DNA of 64,000 bases from CAIWHR01 sp963830485 (lineage in GTDB: Bacteria; Pseudomonadota; Gammaproteobacteria; Burkholderiales; Casimicrobiaceae): positions 124,001 to 188,000 of the forward strand of contig CAWHNE010000021.1 in NCBI GenBank assembly GCA_963830485.1. The letters are read 5' to 3'. A program made the translations under genes and the position numbers. Positions 10,836 through 19,588 of this stretch are shown one piece after another; positions within the stretch are counted from its first letter, which is position 1, and each line of letters starts with the position of its first letter. Under the pieces are notes generated by a model. It was not told where the DNA came from, made no database searches, and was given only the letters and a program-made list of their open reading frames with translations.

Positions 10836-11552
10836 ATGACATCTTTGAGGATCCTTGCAGGCGCGAGTGGCTATTCCTTCAAGGAATGGAAGGGAACTTT
10901 CTATCCGACGGACCTCAAAACGGAGGAGATGCTGGCCTGGTATTCGGCTCGCCTGCCGACCGTCGAGATCAACAACACGTTCTACCGGATGCCGAAGACC
11001 TCCGTGCTCGAGCACTGGGCCGGGGCGACGCCCGAGAGCTTTAGGTTCTCGATCAAGGCGTCGCAGCGGATCACCCACATGGCGCGGCTCAAGACCGAAA
11101 CGGCCACGGAGCCCTTGGGCTACCTCTATCGGAATCTCGCGGCGCTCGGCCCCAAGCGTGGCCCGGTGCTGTTCCAGCTGCCGCCGAACCTGAAAAAGGA
11201 TCTGCCGCGACTCACGTCGTTCCTGGGCCTCTTGCCCGCCGACCACAACGCCGCGTTCGAATTTCGCAACGACACGTGGTTCGACAACGACGTTTACGAC
11301 GTGCTCAGGGGCGCCGGGGCGTCGCTCGTCCTGTCGGAACGCGAAGACAGCGCACCACCGCCGCTGGTGGAGACGGCGCCTTGGGGCTACGTCCGGCTGC
11401 GCCTCGAGACATATTCGGATGACGATCTGAAGGCATGGGCGCGCCGGCTCGAAGGCACGTCGTGGCGGGAGATCTTTGTCTACTTCATGCACGAGCCGAC
11501 CGCCCCCGAATATGCGAAGGCGCTGCTCGGATTTGCGGCCGCAAAGAAGTAG
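10836..11552 (+). CDS. DUF72 (YecE-like) protein
   Basis: A 238-residue TIM-barrel protein of the DUF72 family. Family hallmarks are visible: GASGYSFKEWKG at the start, the EINNTFYRMP strand, FSIKASQRITH, and FEFRNDTW. Biochemical function is not established for the family. It is transcribed divergently from ligD with only 30 bases between start codons, so the two genes share a promoter region. Confidence 0.9.
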   Translation: MTSLRILAGASGYSFKEWKGTFYPTDLKTEEMLAWYSARLPTVEINNTFYRMPKTSVLEHWAGATPESFRFSIKASQRITHMARLKTETATEPLGYLYRNLAALGPKRGPVLFQLPPNLKKDLPRLTSFLGLLPADHNAAFEFRNDTWFDNDVYDVLRGAGASLVLSEREDSAPPPLVETAPWGYVRLRLETYSDDDLKAWARRLEGTSWREIFVYFMHEPTAPEYAKALLGFAAAKK

Positions 11553-11626
11553 CTTCGGTCCTGCGATCGCGGGCTCGGGCTTCATCGTATCTGCCAACCT
11601 GATCATTGCCTACCGGAGCACGAAGC

Positions 11627-12019
11627 ATGAACTCGACCATCGCGAGCTGGACCCCTCGCCTTCTCAGCGTCCTGCGTATCGTCTCGGCGTTCATGTTCAT
11701 GCTGCACGGGACGCAGAAGTGGCTCGCGTTTCCGGTGCCGCGCCCCAATCCGACGGTGCTCTGGTCGCAGAGCGGGATCGCCGGGCTACTCGAGCTCGTC
11801 GGGGGCCTCCTGCTGCTTCTGGGCCTCTTCACCCGTCCGGTGGCTTTCGTGCTGTCCGGGCTCATGGCGTTCGCCTATTTCCTCGCCCATGCGCCGGTCG
11901 ACTTCTGGCCGATCGTCAACCGTGGCGAGTTGGCGGCGTTGTACTGCTTCGTCTTCCTCTACCTTTCCGCGGCGGGGGGCGGCCCATGGAGTCTCGACCA
12001 TTGGTGGCGACGCACGTGA
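11627..12019 (+). CDS. DoxX family membrane protein
   Basis: About 130 residues with four hydrophobic segments. The FMFMLHGTQKW and GLLELVGGLLLLLGLFTRP motifs are characteristic of DoxX. The ATG at 11627 is chosen over an earlier one because GGAG lies 10 bases ahead of it. Some family members act in quinone-linked oxidation or redox stress, but the role here is unknown. It slightly precedes the hydrolase gene and may form a small operon with it. Confidence 0.85.
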   Translation: MNSTIASWTPRLLSVLRIVSAFMFMLHGTQKWLAFPVPRPNPTVLWSQSGIAGLLELVGGLLLLLGLFTRPVAFVLSGLMAFAYFLAHAPVDFWPIVNRGELAALYCFVFLYLSAAGGGPWSLDHWWRRT

Positions 12020-12027
12020 GCGCGGGA

Positions 12028-12714
12028 ATGAGCGCCGATGCCAAGCCGGTGACGTTCGCTGTCGACGACGCCAATCGCGTCTCCGGGCTGCTGCAGACGA
12101 CGCGCGCCGCGCGCGCGTGCTACGTCATGGCGCACGGCGCCGGCGCGGGCATGGCGCACCCGTTCATGGCGAGCATCGCGAACCATCTGGCCGAGCGCGA
12201 CATCGCGACGCTGCGCTACCAGTTTCCCTACATGGAGCGCGGCTCGAAACGTCCGGATCCGCCGAAGGTCGCGCAGGCGGCAGTTCGCGCGGCCGTCGCG
12301 GCTGCGGCCCGCCTGGTCCCGAAGCTTCCGCTGTTCGCCGGCGGCAAGTCCTTCGGCGGCCGCATGACTTCGCAGGCGCAAGCCGCGTCGCCTCTTGAGG
12401 GCGTCCGCGGACTCGTGTTCCTCGGCTTCCCGCTGCATCCGCCCGGGGAGCCCGGCGACGCGCGCGCCGATCACCTTGCCGACGTGCGGATTCCGATGCT
12501 CTTCTTCCAGGGAACGCGCGACGAGTTCGCCGACTTCGATCTCCTGAAGAAGCTCGGCGCCCGGCTCGGCTCGCAAGCGACATTCCGGATGTTCGACGAC
12601 GCCGACCACTCGTTCCACGTTCCTGCGCGCACAGGACACACGGATGCGGAGCTCAGGGTCGCGCTGGCGAACGCGCTCGAAGGATGGGTCATGGACGTCG
12701 GGGCGAAACGGTAA
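12028..12714 (+). CDS. Alpha/beta hydrolase (KANL3/Tex30-like)
   Basis: A 228-residue alpha/beta hydrolase-fold protein. The oxyanion region (MAHGAGAGMAHPF), nucleophile elbow GGKSFGGR, an acid in GTRDEFAD, and the catalytic His in DADHSFH are all present. This pattern matches the family named after KANL3/Tex30, whose bacterial members are uncharacterised small hydrolases. The ATG at 12028 follows the DoxX stop by nine bases; an upstream in-frame ATG at 11986 would overlap DoxX. Substrate cannot be inferred. Confidence 0.85.
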   Translation: MSADAKPVTFAVDDANRVSGLLQTTRAARACYVMAHGAGAGMAHPFMASIANHLAERDIATLRYQFPYMERGSKRPDPPKVAQAAVRAAVAAAARLVPKLPLFAGGKSFGGRMTSQAQAASPLEGVRGLVFLGFPLHPPGEPGDARADHLADVRIPMLFFQGTRDEFADFDLLKKLGARLGSQATFRMFDDADHSFHVPARTGHTDAELRVALANALEGWVMDVGAKR

Positions 12715-12745
12715 TACGCGGCGCGCGCCGACGCGGCTAGCCCGT

Positions 12746-12776
12746 TGTCCTACACCGTCATAGGCACAGTCCTACG
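12746..12776 (+). promoter_or_regulatory. Paired TCCTAC motifs upstream of the BON lipoprotein gene
   Basis: Two TCCTAC hexamers lie 22 bases apart, about 120-150 bases ahead of the BON gene start. The same hexamer forms an inverted repeat at 3078-3093. It could be a stress-response operator, but no regulator is identified. Confidence 0.3.
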
Positions 12777-12894
12777 CAAAGCCCGGTGCTCGTCCGAGTC
12801 CGCATCCGCCGGGAAATGCGCAATATCCTCATCGCCGGGGAAAGGCATCCCGGATGTGTCGAGTATTTCTTTTCGAAATGATGGAAGGAGAATC

Positions 12895-13293
12895 ATGGAC
12901 AACCTCAAGTCAGGCAACCGAGCGGCATTGGTTGCTGTTCTACTCACCAGCGCGGCATTGGTGTGCGCGGGTTGTGACACCCGTTCCACGGAGACCGTCG
13001 GACAGAAGATGGACCGGACGGCGGACAAGATGGCGACGGCGACCGATCGCGCGACCACGAAGGCCGCCGCGGCGGTGGACGACGCCGCAATCACCACCAA
13101 GGTGAAGACGGCCGTCATCGCGGAGCCCGGATTGAGTGCGCTCAAGATCGACGTCGACACCAAGGATGGCGTCGTGACGCTGACGGGTACCGTGGATAGT
13201 GCCGCGATGAAGGACCGCGCCCAGCAAGTCGCCCAAGGTGTATCCGGCGTTCGCTCGGTGGTCGATAACCTCGTCGTGAAGGCGCAAGGCTGA
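12895..13293 (+). CDS. BON domain lipoprotein (OsmY-like)
   Basis: 132 residues from an ATG with GGAG seven bases upstream. The N-terminal hydrophobic segment ends in CAGC, a lipobox-like site, so a periplasmic lipoprotein is likely. After an Ala/Thr-rich linker, one BON domain occupies about residues 62-132 (AITTKVKTAVI, DGVVTLTGTVDS, GVRSVVDNL). BON proteins such as OsmY bind membrane phospholipids and are often osmotic or general stress induced. The long leader with repeated TCCTAC motifs would fit regulated expression. Confidence 0.9.
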   Translation: MDNLKSGNRAALVAVLLTSAALVCAGCDTRSTETVGQKMDRTADKMATATDRATTKAAAAVDDAAITTKVKTAVIAEPGLSALKIDVDTKDGVVTLTGTVDSAAMKDRAQQVAQGVSGVRSVVDNLVVKAQG

Positions 13294-13449
13294 GCATCCC
13301 GCAGCAATGGCTCGACGTAGTACCGAGCCATTCGTCCGCGGGAGAATAGGAAGGGTCCGAACGCGCTCGTCGCGGCTAGGCTGCCGCGGCGTGCGCGACG
13401 CGAACGCGCCGGAAGGCGCTACTGCTGGCGCGGGTGGATCGGCGAGGTC

Positions 13450-14013
13450 ATGGGCGTAAACTCCGCCGGGACGATCGCCGCGGGCCTCAACGCCGGGCCG
13501 CAGCTCAAGGATGCGTACAAGTGGACCAAGTCCGCGGGCGTGACGAGCCTCGGCCGCTATCCCCGGCAGGTCTGCTACTTCGACTGGTGGACGGGGTTCG
13601 ACGTCTGCGAGGACCGCGAGACGGCCGCCTACTCCGTGTCCGACGATGGCAAGGTGATCACCGGCGCATCGCGCATGCTCACGGCAGGGGTGGATGACGC
13701 CGCGATCTACACGCCGGCGATGGGCTGGATGCTGATGGCCGATTTCCTGCAGCGCCAGGGCGTACTCGAAGTATCCCGCTGGCAGATCCTGGGCGCTTAC
13801 GTGGCGGCCGACGGCAAGACCCTGGCCGGAACCGCGTGGCCGCTGGCGGCGGACTATTACCACGGGCACCGGCTGGACCTCGACCAGGTGTTCGTCTGCC
13901 ACTGCAAGGGCAAGGGCGCCAACACGCTGCGCGTCGGATTTCCCGATGCGATGGACCAGCACCTCGCGCAGGGCGACACCGTCGGAATCTGCCCCGGGCA
14001 GGGTCCGATCTGA
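13450..14013 (+). CDS. C-terminal remnant of a HAF-repeat-like extracellular protein
   Basis: 187 residues that read like the tail of a larger secreted protein with repeated VSDDGKVITG and VAADGKTLAG phrases, a pattern of HAF-type repeats. No signal peptide is present. The frame is open upstream to the stop at 13318 and still reads sensibly (WIGEVMGVNS) before the ATG at 13450, so the gene probably lost its 5' part. There is no good ribosome binding site. I consider it a probable pseudogene fragment, though an expressed short product is not excluded. Confidence 0.5.
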   Translation: MGVNSAGTIAAGLNAGPQLKDAYKWTKSAGVTSLGRYPRQVCYFDWWTGFDVCEDRETAAYSVSDDGKVITGASRMLTAGVDDAAIYTPAMGWMLMADFLQRQGVLEVSRWQILGAYVAADGKTLAGTAWPLAADYYHGHRLDLDQVFVCHCKGKGANTLRVGFPDAMDQHLAQGDTVGICPGQGPI

Positions 14014-14084
14014 ACGATGGTGAAGGCCGGGCAGGCTCGATTCTCGTTGGATGAATCGAGTCTGACCCGAGTCCCCCGCGTCCC

Positions 14085-15560
14085 TCAGCGGGCCGGCTGA
14101 CCGCCCCACGCCAGCAGATTCAGGAACTCGCGCCGCGTCTTCGGGCCGTGGGTCAGGAACGTGGGGTCCGCGCACTCGCGATAGGCGCGCCGATCCTGCG
14201 CCACCTTGTCGCGGGGCAGGTGCTGCTTCAGCACGTCGTCCGAGATCTTGTAGACGCGCACCGCGTTGCGGCCGAAGACCTTGGCGCGCAGCGCCGGCGT
14301 GATCTTCGGGTACCCGTGGCGGGCGACGAGCTCGTCGCTGATCTGAAACGTGCGAAACGCCTGGATCTGGTCCTGCGGCGAGCCATACCAGATCGAGTCG
14401 GTGCCCCAGAGCACGTTGTCCTCGCCGACGAACTGGAACAGCTTGCCGAGCCCATGGGCGGCCGAATCCGGATCGCGCATCAGGAACCGCCAGGTCGACC
14501 CCAGCTCCGCGTACACGTTCGATCCCGGCTTGACGCCGTTGGCGCGCAAGCTTGTGCACAGGGCGTCGATTCCGTCGCTGCGCTGCGCATCGTAGGCGCC
14601 CTCCGGCTTTCCGGTCACGAAGCCGGAGTGGTAGATGAGGAAGTTGACGTCCGGATAGCGCTTGGCGACGCGACCCACGTCCACGCAGGTCGAATGCTCG
14701 TAGGACTGCGCGCCGAACGGCAGGCCCTTGTGAATGGCGATGTTCCTGATTCCCAGCTTGCGCGCCTTCTCGATCAAGGCAAGACCCGCATCGTCGTCGA
14801 GGAAGAAGCCCTTCCCGTCGGGTCCCCACTGCGTGTACGTCTTCCAGGCGGCGATGCGATAGCGCTCCGCGAGCATGTCCATGCCCTCGAGGTCGCCCTC
14901 CTGATTGGGATTGACGCGCCCGTGCAGGAGCAGCCTGTGCGTGCCCTGCATTGTCTCGACGATCCGCGCGGTGGCGGCGGCCTCCTCGATGGTCAGGGGC
15001 TCGCTCTTGCGCGTCGACGGCACGAATGACAGCACGACGAGATCGGTGTCGGAATCGAGGAAGACGTCCTTGATGAACGCATCCGACCCGAGGCATTGCA
15101 AATAGTCCCGGCCGGGACGCGTCACCGCGTCACAGCTCTTGTTCCGCGCGAAGCCGATGAGCGGTTGCGCGCCGGACGGCAGCCCGTTCGTCCACGCGCC
15201 GGTGGGATTCACGAAATGACCCTGAACGTCGAAGATGAATTCGCCCGTGTCCAGCGTCGACCGCGCCACCTGAAGGTCGAGCGCCGCCTCGGGATCGAGC
15301 TCGAAAAAACCGCCGCGGCGGCCGCCCGCCGCGTACGCCGCATTCATGCCGAGAAGGGTTGTCGCGGCGCCGCAGGCCGACACGAGGAAAGCGCGGCGGC
15401 TCTGCCCGAGTCGTCGCGCATGGGAGGTGGCCGCGTCGAGTGCCAGGTGCCGCGCCTGGCGATGCACCGGTTCCAGCGGAACGGGCGCGAATTCGCCGTT
15501 GGTCGTCGTGTCGAGCTTGATGGGCAGCCGGCTACCGTCCGGATCGTGACGATAGTGCAT
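14085..15560 (-). CDS. Exported amidohydrolase family protein
   Basis: About 491 residues from an ATG with GAGGAGG upstream. A twin-arginine-like segment (QSRRAFLVSACG) followed by a hydrophobic stretch ending in AAYA suggests export through Tat. The rest is an amidohydrolase-2-type TIM barrel: FDVQGHF near residue 112, a YHSG strand, AELGSTW, and the WGTDSIWYG metal/base-containing motif typical of the ACMSD-like branch. Family members are zinc-dependent hydrolases or decarboxylases. The usual first HxH is replaced by QGH, so metal binding may differ. The substrate is unknown, and neighbouring genes give no pathway clue. Confidence 0.8.
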   Translation of the reverse strand: MHYRHDPDGSRLPIKLDTTTNGEFAPVPLEPVHRQARHLALDAATSHARRLGQSRRAFLVSACGAATTLLGMNAAYAAGGRRGGFFELDPEAALDLQVARSTLDTGEFIFDVQGHFVNPTGAWTNGLPSGAQPLIGFARNKSCDAVTRPGRDYLQCLGSDAFIKDVFLDSDTDLVVLSFVPSTRKSEPLTIEEAAATARIVETMQGTHRLLLHGRVNPNQEGDLEGMDMLAERYRIAAWKTYTQWGPDGKGFFLDDDAGLALIEKARKLGIRNIAIHKGLPFGAQSYEHSTCVDVGRVAKRYPDVNFLIYHSGFVTGKPEGAYDAQRSDGIDALCTSLRANGVKPGSNVYAELGSTWRFLMRDPDSAAHGLGKLFQFVGEDNVLWGTDSIWYGSPQDQIQAFRTFQISDELVARHGYPKITPALRAKVFGRNAVRVYKISDDVLKQHLPRDKVAQDRRAYRECADPTFLTHGPKTRREFLNLLAWGGQPAR

Positions 15561-15657
15561 CGCGCCTCCTCGATCGTGGTACGGGGAAGCGCATGGTAGC
15601 GCGTCGCGGTAGTGCCGGGAACTCCGCCGGCGTGCGCGTGCTCCCCCGTGCACGGCG

Positions 15658-15918
15658 CTACCTTCGGTGTCGCGAGGCCAGGTTGACGCGGTCGATGTCC
15701 GCCTTCACGTCGGCGCAGCTTCGCTCGTAGACGATCTCGCGTCCCATCGCACTTCCGGCGTACGCGAGCCGGTTGCGCGTGGGCATGAGCTCACAGCGGA
15801 CGCTGTGTACGCCCTCGCCGAGCACAACTTCGATCCGCTCCGCGCGCTTGCTCAACACGACCACGTCCATCGTGCGTCCTGTCTCGGTGATGCGTACCGG
15901 GATCTTCTCGTTTTCCAT
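15658..15918 (-). CDS. Small hypothetical protein
   Basis: 86 residues with an AGGCGA-type ribosome binding site. Begins with an acidic MENEKIPVRI strand and has an RSCADVKAD segment near the C-terminus. Composition looks like a genuine beta-rich small protein, but I recognise no family. It lies between the amidohydrolase (same strand) and the divergent beta-helix gene. Confidence 0.55.
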   Translation of the reverse strand: MENEKIPVRITETGRTMDVVVLSKRAERIEVVLGEGVHSVRCELMPTRNRLAYAGSAMGREIVYERSCADVKADIDRVNLASRHRR

Positions 15919-16058
15919 GAGTTCGTCGCCTTGGGAAGTTTTGTCGCAAGTCTACCGGAGGTGGGAAGGGTCGCTCGCCCAGAGCTTCTGTAGCACGAGG
16001 ACCGCCTCGGCGGTAGACTGATCGAGCCATTTCGGCCGATCCTCGGGAGCGATCCGCC

Positions 16059-17126
16059 ATGCATCGCACTCCTGCCCGCCACCTGGTCGTGCTGCTCGCC
16101 GCGGCCTGTCTTCCTGCGCTCGCCAGCGCCACCGCTCAACGTACCTTTGTCGCGTCGACGGGAAGTGATGCGAACGCGTGCAGCATCGCGGCGCCTTGCC
16201 GCGGCTTCGCTGCCGCAGTTGCGGAGACCTCTCCCGGCGGCGAGGTGATCGTCCTCGATTCCGCGGGATACGGCATCGTGACGATCGCCCAACCGGTATC
16301 GATCATCGCACCGCCGGGCGTCTACGCCGGGATCAGCGTGTTTACCGCGACCGACGGGATCGTCGTCAATGCCGCTAACTTCGACCGGGTGGTGCTGCGC
16401 GGTCTCACGATCAACGGCCAGGGCGGCGATCGAGGGATCGTCGTGACCAATGGTCAGGTGCATATCGAGGATTGCACGGTCTCGGGAATGGCTAACGACG
16501 GGATTCGTGTCGACGGCAATACTTCCGTCCACATCGCGCGAACGCTGGTGCGGAGCAATTCCGAGGGCCTTCACGTCGCCGGTGGCAATCCCGAGGTTCA
16601 CGTCACGGATTCCCGCTTCACGCGGAATCTGCTGAACGGCATTTTGGTAGAGGCGGGAATGTTCGACGCCACCCGTATCGTGTCCGAGAACAATGCGCGC
16701 GGCATGCTCGTTCAACCGGCGGATGCCACGCTGGTAAGGGCGACGGTGACGGAGAGTTCCTTTGTCGGAAACAGCGCAAACGGGTTCTCGGTCAATCCCA
16801 ACGTGATCGGGTCGACCGTCGTCGCGGCGGTCTCCCGGTCTCACTTTGCCCACAACTCCTCTCATGGCGTGGCGGCAGTGGCTAGCATCGGTACCGCGAC
16901 CGTCGTCGTCAGCGCAAGCAGCATCGCCGACAATGGATCGTCCGGGATCCAGGCTTCAGGCGCGAATAGCATCGTCATCGTCGGCGACAACGTAGTGGCG
17001 GGCCACACGAGTGCAGACATGCTGCAGAGCAATTCGGGGGAGATCCGTACGTCCTTGACCAACACGCTATCGGGCCGCGGCGCAGTCGACGTCTCGGGAG
17101 TGTTGACGGCGAACCCGTTGAAGTGA
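16059..17126 (+). CDS. Secreted right-handed beta-helix repeat protein
   Basis: 355 residues. Residues 1-26 are a Sec signal peptide ending in ASATA. Then comes TFVASTGSDANACS, the usual opening of secreted parallel beta-helix proteins, followed by short repeating turns (GIVVTNGQVHIEDCTVSG, GIRVDG, GLHVAGGN, GILVEAG). The fold is shared by pectate lyases, phage tailspikes and carbohydrate-binding surface proteins. I see no clear catalytic triad, so binding or structural function is as likely as lyase activity. Confidence 0.8.
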   Translation: MHRTPARHLVVLLAAACLPALASATAQRTFVASTGSDANACSIAAPCRGFAAAVAETSPGGEVIVLDSAGYGIVTIAQPVSIIAPPGVYAGISVFTATDGIVVNAANFDRVVLRGLTINGQGGDRGIVVTNGQVHIEDCTVSGMANDGIRVDGNTSVHIARTLVRSNSEGLHVAGGNPEVHVTDSRFTRNLLNGILVEAGMFDATRIVSENNARGMLVQPADATLVRATVTESSFVGNSANGFSVNPNVIGSTVVAAVSRSHFAHNSSHGVAAVASIGTATVVVSASSIADNGSSGIQASGANSIVIVGDNVVAGHTSADMLQSNSGEIRTSLTNTLSGRGAVDVSGVLTANPLK

Positions 17127-17431
17127 CTCGCGACCCGGGAGAGATGCGTAGTCGGAGCTTGTGAGCCGGCTCCTGCTCGTCGATGCTCCATCGAATTCGC
17201 AGGAGTTCAACATGCCCGTCACGCGTTTGCGACTCCGGAGGCGGTTGCCGCGCTTGTCCTCGTTCTCACCGCCTCGGCCGACGCCCTGCAACGAACGTTC
17301 TTCGGAACCTTCTACACCACCAACGACAATCGCGTGCAGGGGAACTTCGGGATGGAGGTGTCGGGAACGTTACGACGCTCGGCGGACTGCAGCGGTCACC
17401 ATAGCTCTCACCGGCAGCCACGCCGCAACCG
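17127..17431. other. Intergenic region with possible decayed gene remnant
   Basis: About 300 bases between two convergent genes. One forward frame reads LQRTFFGTFYTT then RVQGNFGMEVSG, which resembles pieces of a beta-helix protein like the one just upstream, but it is short and broken by stops. No promoter or terminator is evident. Confidence 0.3.
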
Positions 17432-18325
17432 CTACGGCTTCGCGTTCGGCCCGACGATTTCGCGTCGAAACTGGGCGAGCTTGGCTTTGACTCGCGCGGC
17501 GTTGTCGCTGCCGATACGCATCATGATCTTCTGTCCGGCCGAGCGCTGCTCGAGGCCCGGGTCGGCGTATTCGTAGAAGACCTTGGGCTGGGACAGCTTG
17601 ACCGGTCCTGACATTACGGGGGCCGCGAGCATGTCGTCGATCGCCTCGACCAGCCGGTCGTTGAAGTACCCGTTGGGGTATCCGAGGTCGCGGTAGGCCT
17701 CCTGGAACAGCGGATAGAGCCGCATGTAGAGCGCCGCGAGCGTCTTCATGTCTACCGCTTCGCCCATCCGCACGTACGGCGCGTAGCGCGCCGCGTTGTC
17801 GGCGGCGATGGTGACGCTGTCGCCGCTGCCCGCCGTGGCGAAGTGCCCGGGTATCGGATTGACGGGCATCACGCGCGCCGCCACCGAATGGCGCGGAAGG
17901 TTGTCGACAGTGGCGACGATGTGGCGGACGACGTCCTCACGGCGGAGCATCTTTTCGAGCGCGTCGCTGCCGATCACGCCCGCGATCCCGGCCAGCACCG
18001 TCGTGTCGCTCTCCTGCAGGGGCGGCAGCGGCACCTGCTCTGCTTGGGAAGCTACGGGATACCGGATTTCCGGTTCGGCGGCCGGCGCTGGGGCCGGCGC
18101 AGACTCGGCCACCGGCGTGACGGTCGGCGGCGCCGGCGCGCGCCACCAGAACCAGTATGCCGCGGCGCCGGCGACGACAAGCAAGGTGACCACCACCGGC
18201 CAGAAGAAGGACTCCCTGGGTGGCGCGGCGACGCGCTCCGGGTCGCCTTCGAAGATCTGCGGGGCTTCGGTGCCCGACCCCACCTCGGGCGGCAGGTCGT
18301 CGGGATGAGCTTGCGCTTCGACCAT
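17432..18325 (-). CDS. DUF3014 domain membrane protein
   Basis: About 297 residues from an ATG with GGAG five bases ahead (GTG at 18331 is a weaker alternative). An N-terminal cytoplasmic stretch, one transmembrane helix (FFWPVVVTLLVVAGAAAYWFW), and a Pro/Ala-rich linker lead to the DUF3014 domain in the periplasm (DNLPRHSVAARVMPV, LYMRLYPLFQEAYRDLGYP, APVKLSQPKVFYEYADP-type motifs). Function of DUF3014 is unknown; it is widespread in Beta- and Gammaproteobacteria as a stand-alone gene. Confidence 0.9.
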   Translation of the reverse strand: MVEAQAHPDDLPPEVGSGTEAPQIFEGDPERVAAPPRESFFWPVVVTLLVVAGAAAYWFWWRAPAPPTVTPVAESAPAPAPAAEPEIRYPVASQAEQVPLPPLQESDTTVLAGIAGVIGSDALEKMLRREDVVRHIVATVDNLPRHSVAARVMPVNPIPGHFATAGSGDSVTIAADNAARYAPYVRMGEAVDMKTLAALYMRLYPLFQEAYRDLGYPNGYFNDRLVEAIDDMLAAPVMSGPVKLSQPKVFYEYADPGLEQRSAGQKIMMRIGSDNAARVKAKLAQFRREIVGPNAKP

Positions 18326-18482
18326 GAACACTCCTTCAGCAGGTCAAAAGGCTTCGACCGGAAAGGGGCGATCGGGTTGCGCTCGTGGTCGGGACGGCTC
18401 GGCGCAACAGCACGTCAAGCATCGAACGAAGGTCGCTCAATGTCACGACGCGACGCCAAATTTGCCAGTGTCTGGGGCGTCG

Positions 18483-18701
18483 TCATTTCTTTGCCATAGA
18501 AATCAATCGCATTGCCGCGGCATGGCGCTTGCTTGCCTGATCGATGAGGGCAGGTCCCTTCTTGTAACAGGCTTTTGCGAAGGTTGAAACGCTTTCGAGC
18601 TCGGCGTAGGCTGGATTCGATGGCAATGCAATTCGTAGAAGGGCGTTCGTGAGTTTGTGGTCGCCCACAGGAGGGGAGGTAGTTCTATCGATGAAATTCA
18701 C
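18483..18701 (-). CDS. Small hypothetical protein
   Basis: 72 residues from a GTG at 18701. The frame extends to 18770, but the earlier part overlaps a GCCGGC inverted repeat and looks non-coding. The C-terminal half (YAELESVSTFAKACYKKGPALIDQASKRHAAAMRL) looks like a helical protein. No family recognised; may not be expressed. Confidence 0.3.
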   Translation of the reverse strand: MNFIDRTTSPPVGDHKLTNALLRIALPSNPAYAELESVSTFAKACYKKGPALIDQASKRHAAAMRLISMAKK

Positions 18702-18790
18702 GACAGGTTGACGCCACGGCCGGCAAGCGATGCCGGCACACGTTGCGGTGACGCAACGAAATGAGGCCACAGCGATGTGGCGATCCTGCG

Positions 18791-18815
18791 AAGCCCCGCG
18801 CCAATCGCGGGGCTT
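18791..18815. terminator. Strong GC hairpin between genes, possible terminator
   Basis: A perfect 10-bp stem (AAGCCCCGCG / CGCGGGGCTT) with a 5-base loop. It follows the stop of the leftward gene at 18846. The tract after the stem is only weakly T-rich on either strand, so it may be a weak terminator or a transcript-stabilising hairpin. Confidence 0.5.
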
Positions 18816-18845
18816 TGCGTTGTTGGCGGCCCGAAAGGCGTGGCG

Positions 18846-19400
18846 TTAGACGTCGAAGCTGTCGCCCATGTCGATGCCGCCCGCCTCGTCCATGGACGCG
18901 CCGATCGTATCGTCGTGCCGGAGCTCGCCCACGGCTTGGCCGTGGTCCAACCCGCCGACATCCGTCCCAGGATGGTGTCCCAGGAACTCCTGCGCGATCG
19001 CCGTTCCCAGCACCGTGCCCGCCATGCTGCCGAGCAGGCTCCCCGCTAGCAGCCCGCCGATTCCGACGCCGCCCGGCAAACCGCCGAACGTTCGCTCCAG
19101 CGTCCCGGGTCGACGGATCTCGGCGCGGGTCGCGTAGCGCGCGAGGGCTTGCGGGTCGGACAGAACCGGTTCCTTGGCCCGCTCGGCTTCGGGCGTTGCG
19201 GCACGCAGTTGCTCGAGTACCATGCGCCTCTGCTCCGGAGTAAGGCGCGCGAACGCTTCGGCGTGCGCCTGCTCGATGGCCTCCGGCGGCGCCGTCCTCA
19301 GCATGTACCGATAGCGGGCGATCGCCTGCTCGTCATCGGATGTACCGGTCGGGGCCGGCTGGCGCGGCGTATCGCCGAAGATTCGATCGAAGAGGCCCAT
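18846..19400 (-). CDS. Hypothetical protein with Gly-rich hydrophobic segment
   Basis: 184 residues from an ATG at 19400 with AGAAGGA upstream. Starts MGLFDRIFG. The middle is helical and charged (AIARYRYMLRTAPPEAIEQAHAEAF, LTPEQRRMVLEQLR). It then has a glycine-rich hydrophobic stretch (GGLLAGSLLGSMAGTVLGTAIAQEF) that could insert in a membrane, and an acidic His/Asp tail. This architecture occurs in uncharacterised stress-related proteins of proteobacteria; I do not assign a function. Confidence 0.7.
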   Translation of the reverse strand: MGLFDRIFGDTPRQPAPTGTSDDEQAIARYRYMLRTAPPEAIEQAHAEAFARLTPEQRRMVLEQLRAATPEAERAKEPVLSDPQALARYATRAEIRRPGTLERTFGGLPGGVGIGGLLAGSLLGSMAGTVLGTAIAQEFLGHHPGTDVGGLDHGQAVGELRHDDTIGASMDEAGGIDMGDSFDV

Positions 19401-19588
19401 GGTGGTCCTTCTGGCGTCGGTGAGTGGGGGACTCGGCAGTGCCCGAGTTTGGTATCGGATGGCGCTAGACAAGAGGCGAAGTCTTAGACCGGTCAAGCGA
19501 GCTGCGCGTTCGGCGGCATGGGGTTGCCGAACACGCCGACGGCAGCAACCGTGGTGCCCGCCCGGGGGGCGGTAGGCACAAAGCGGTC

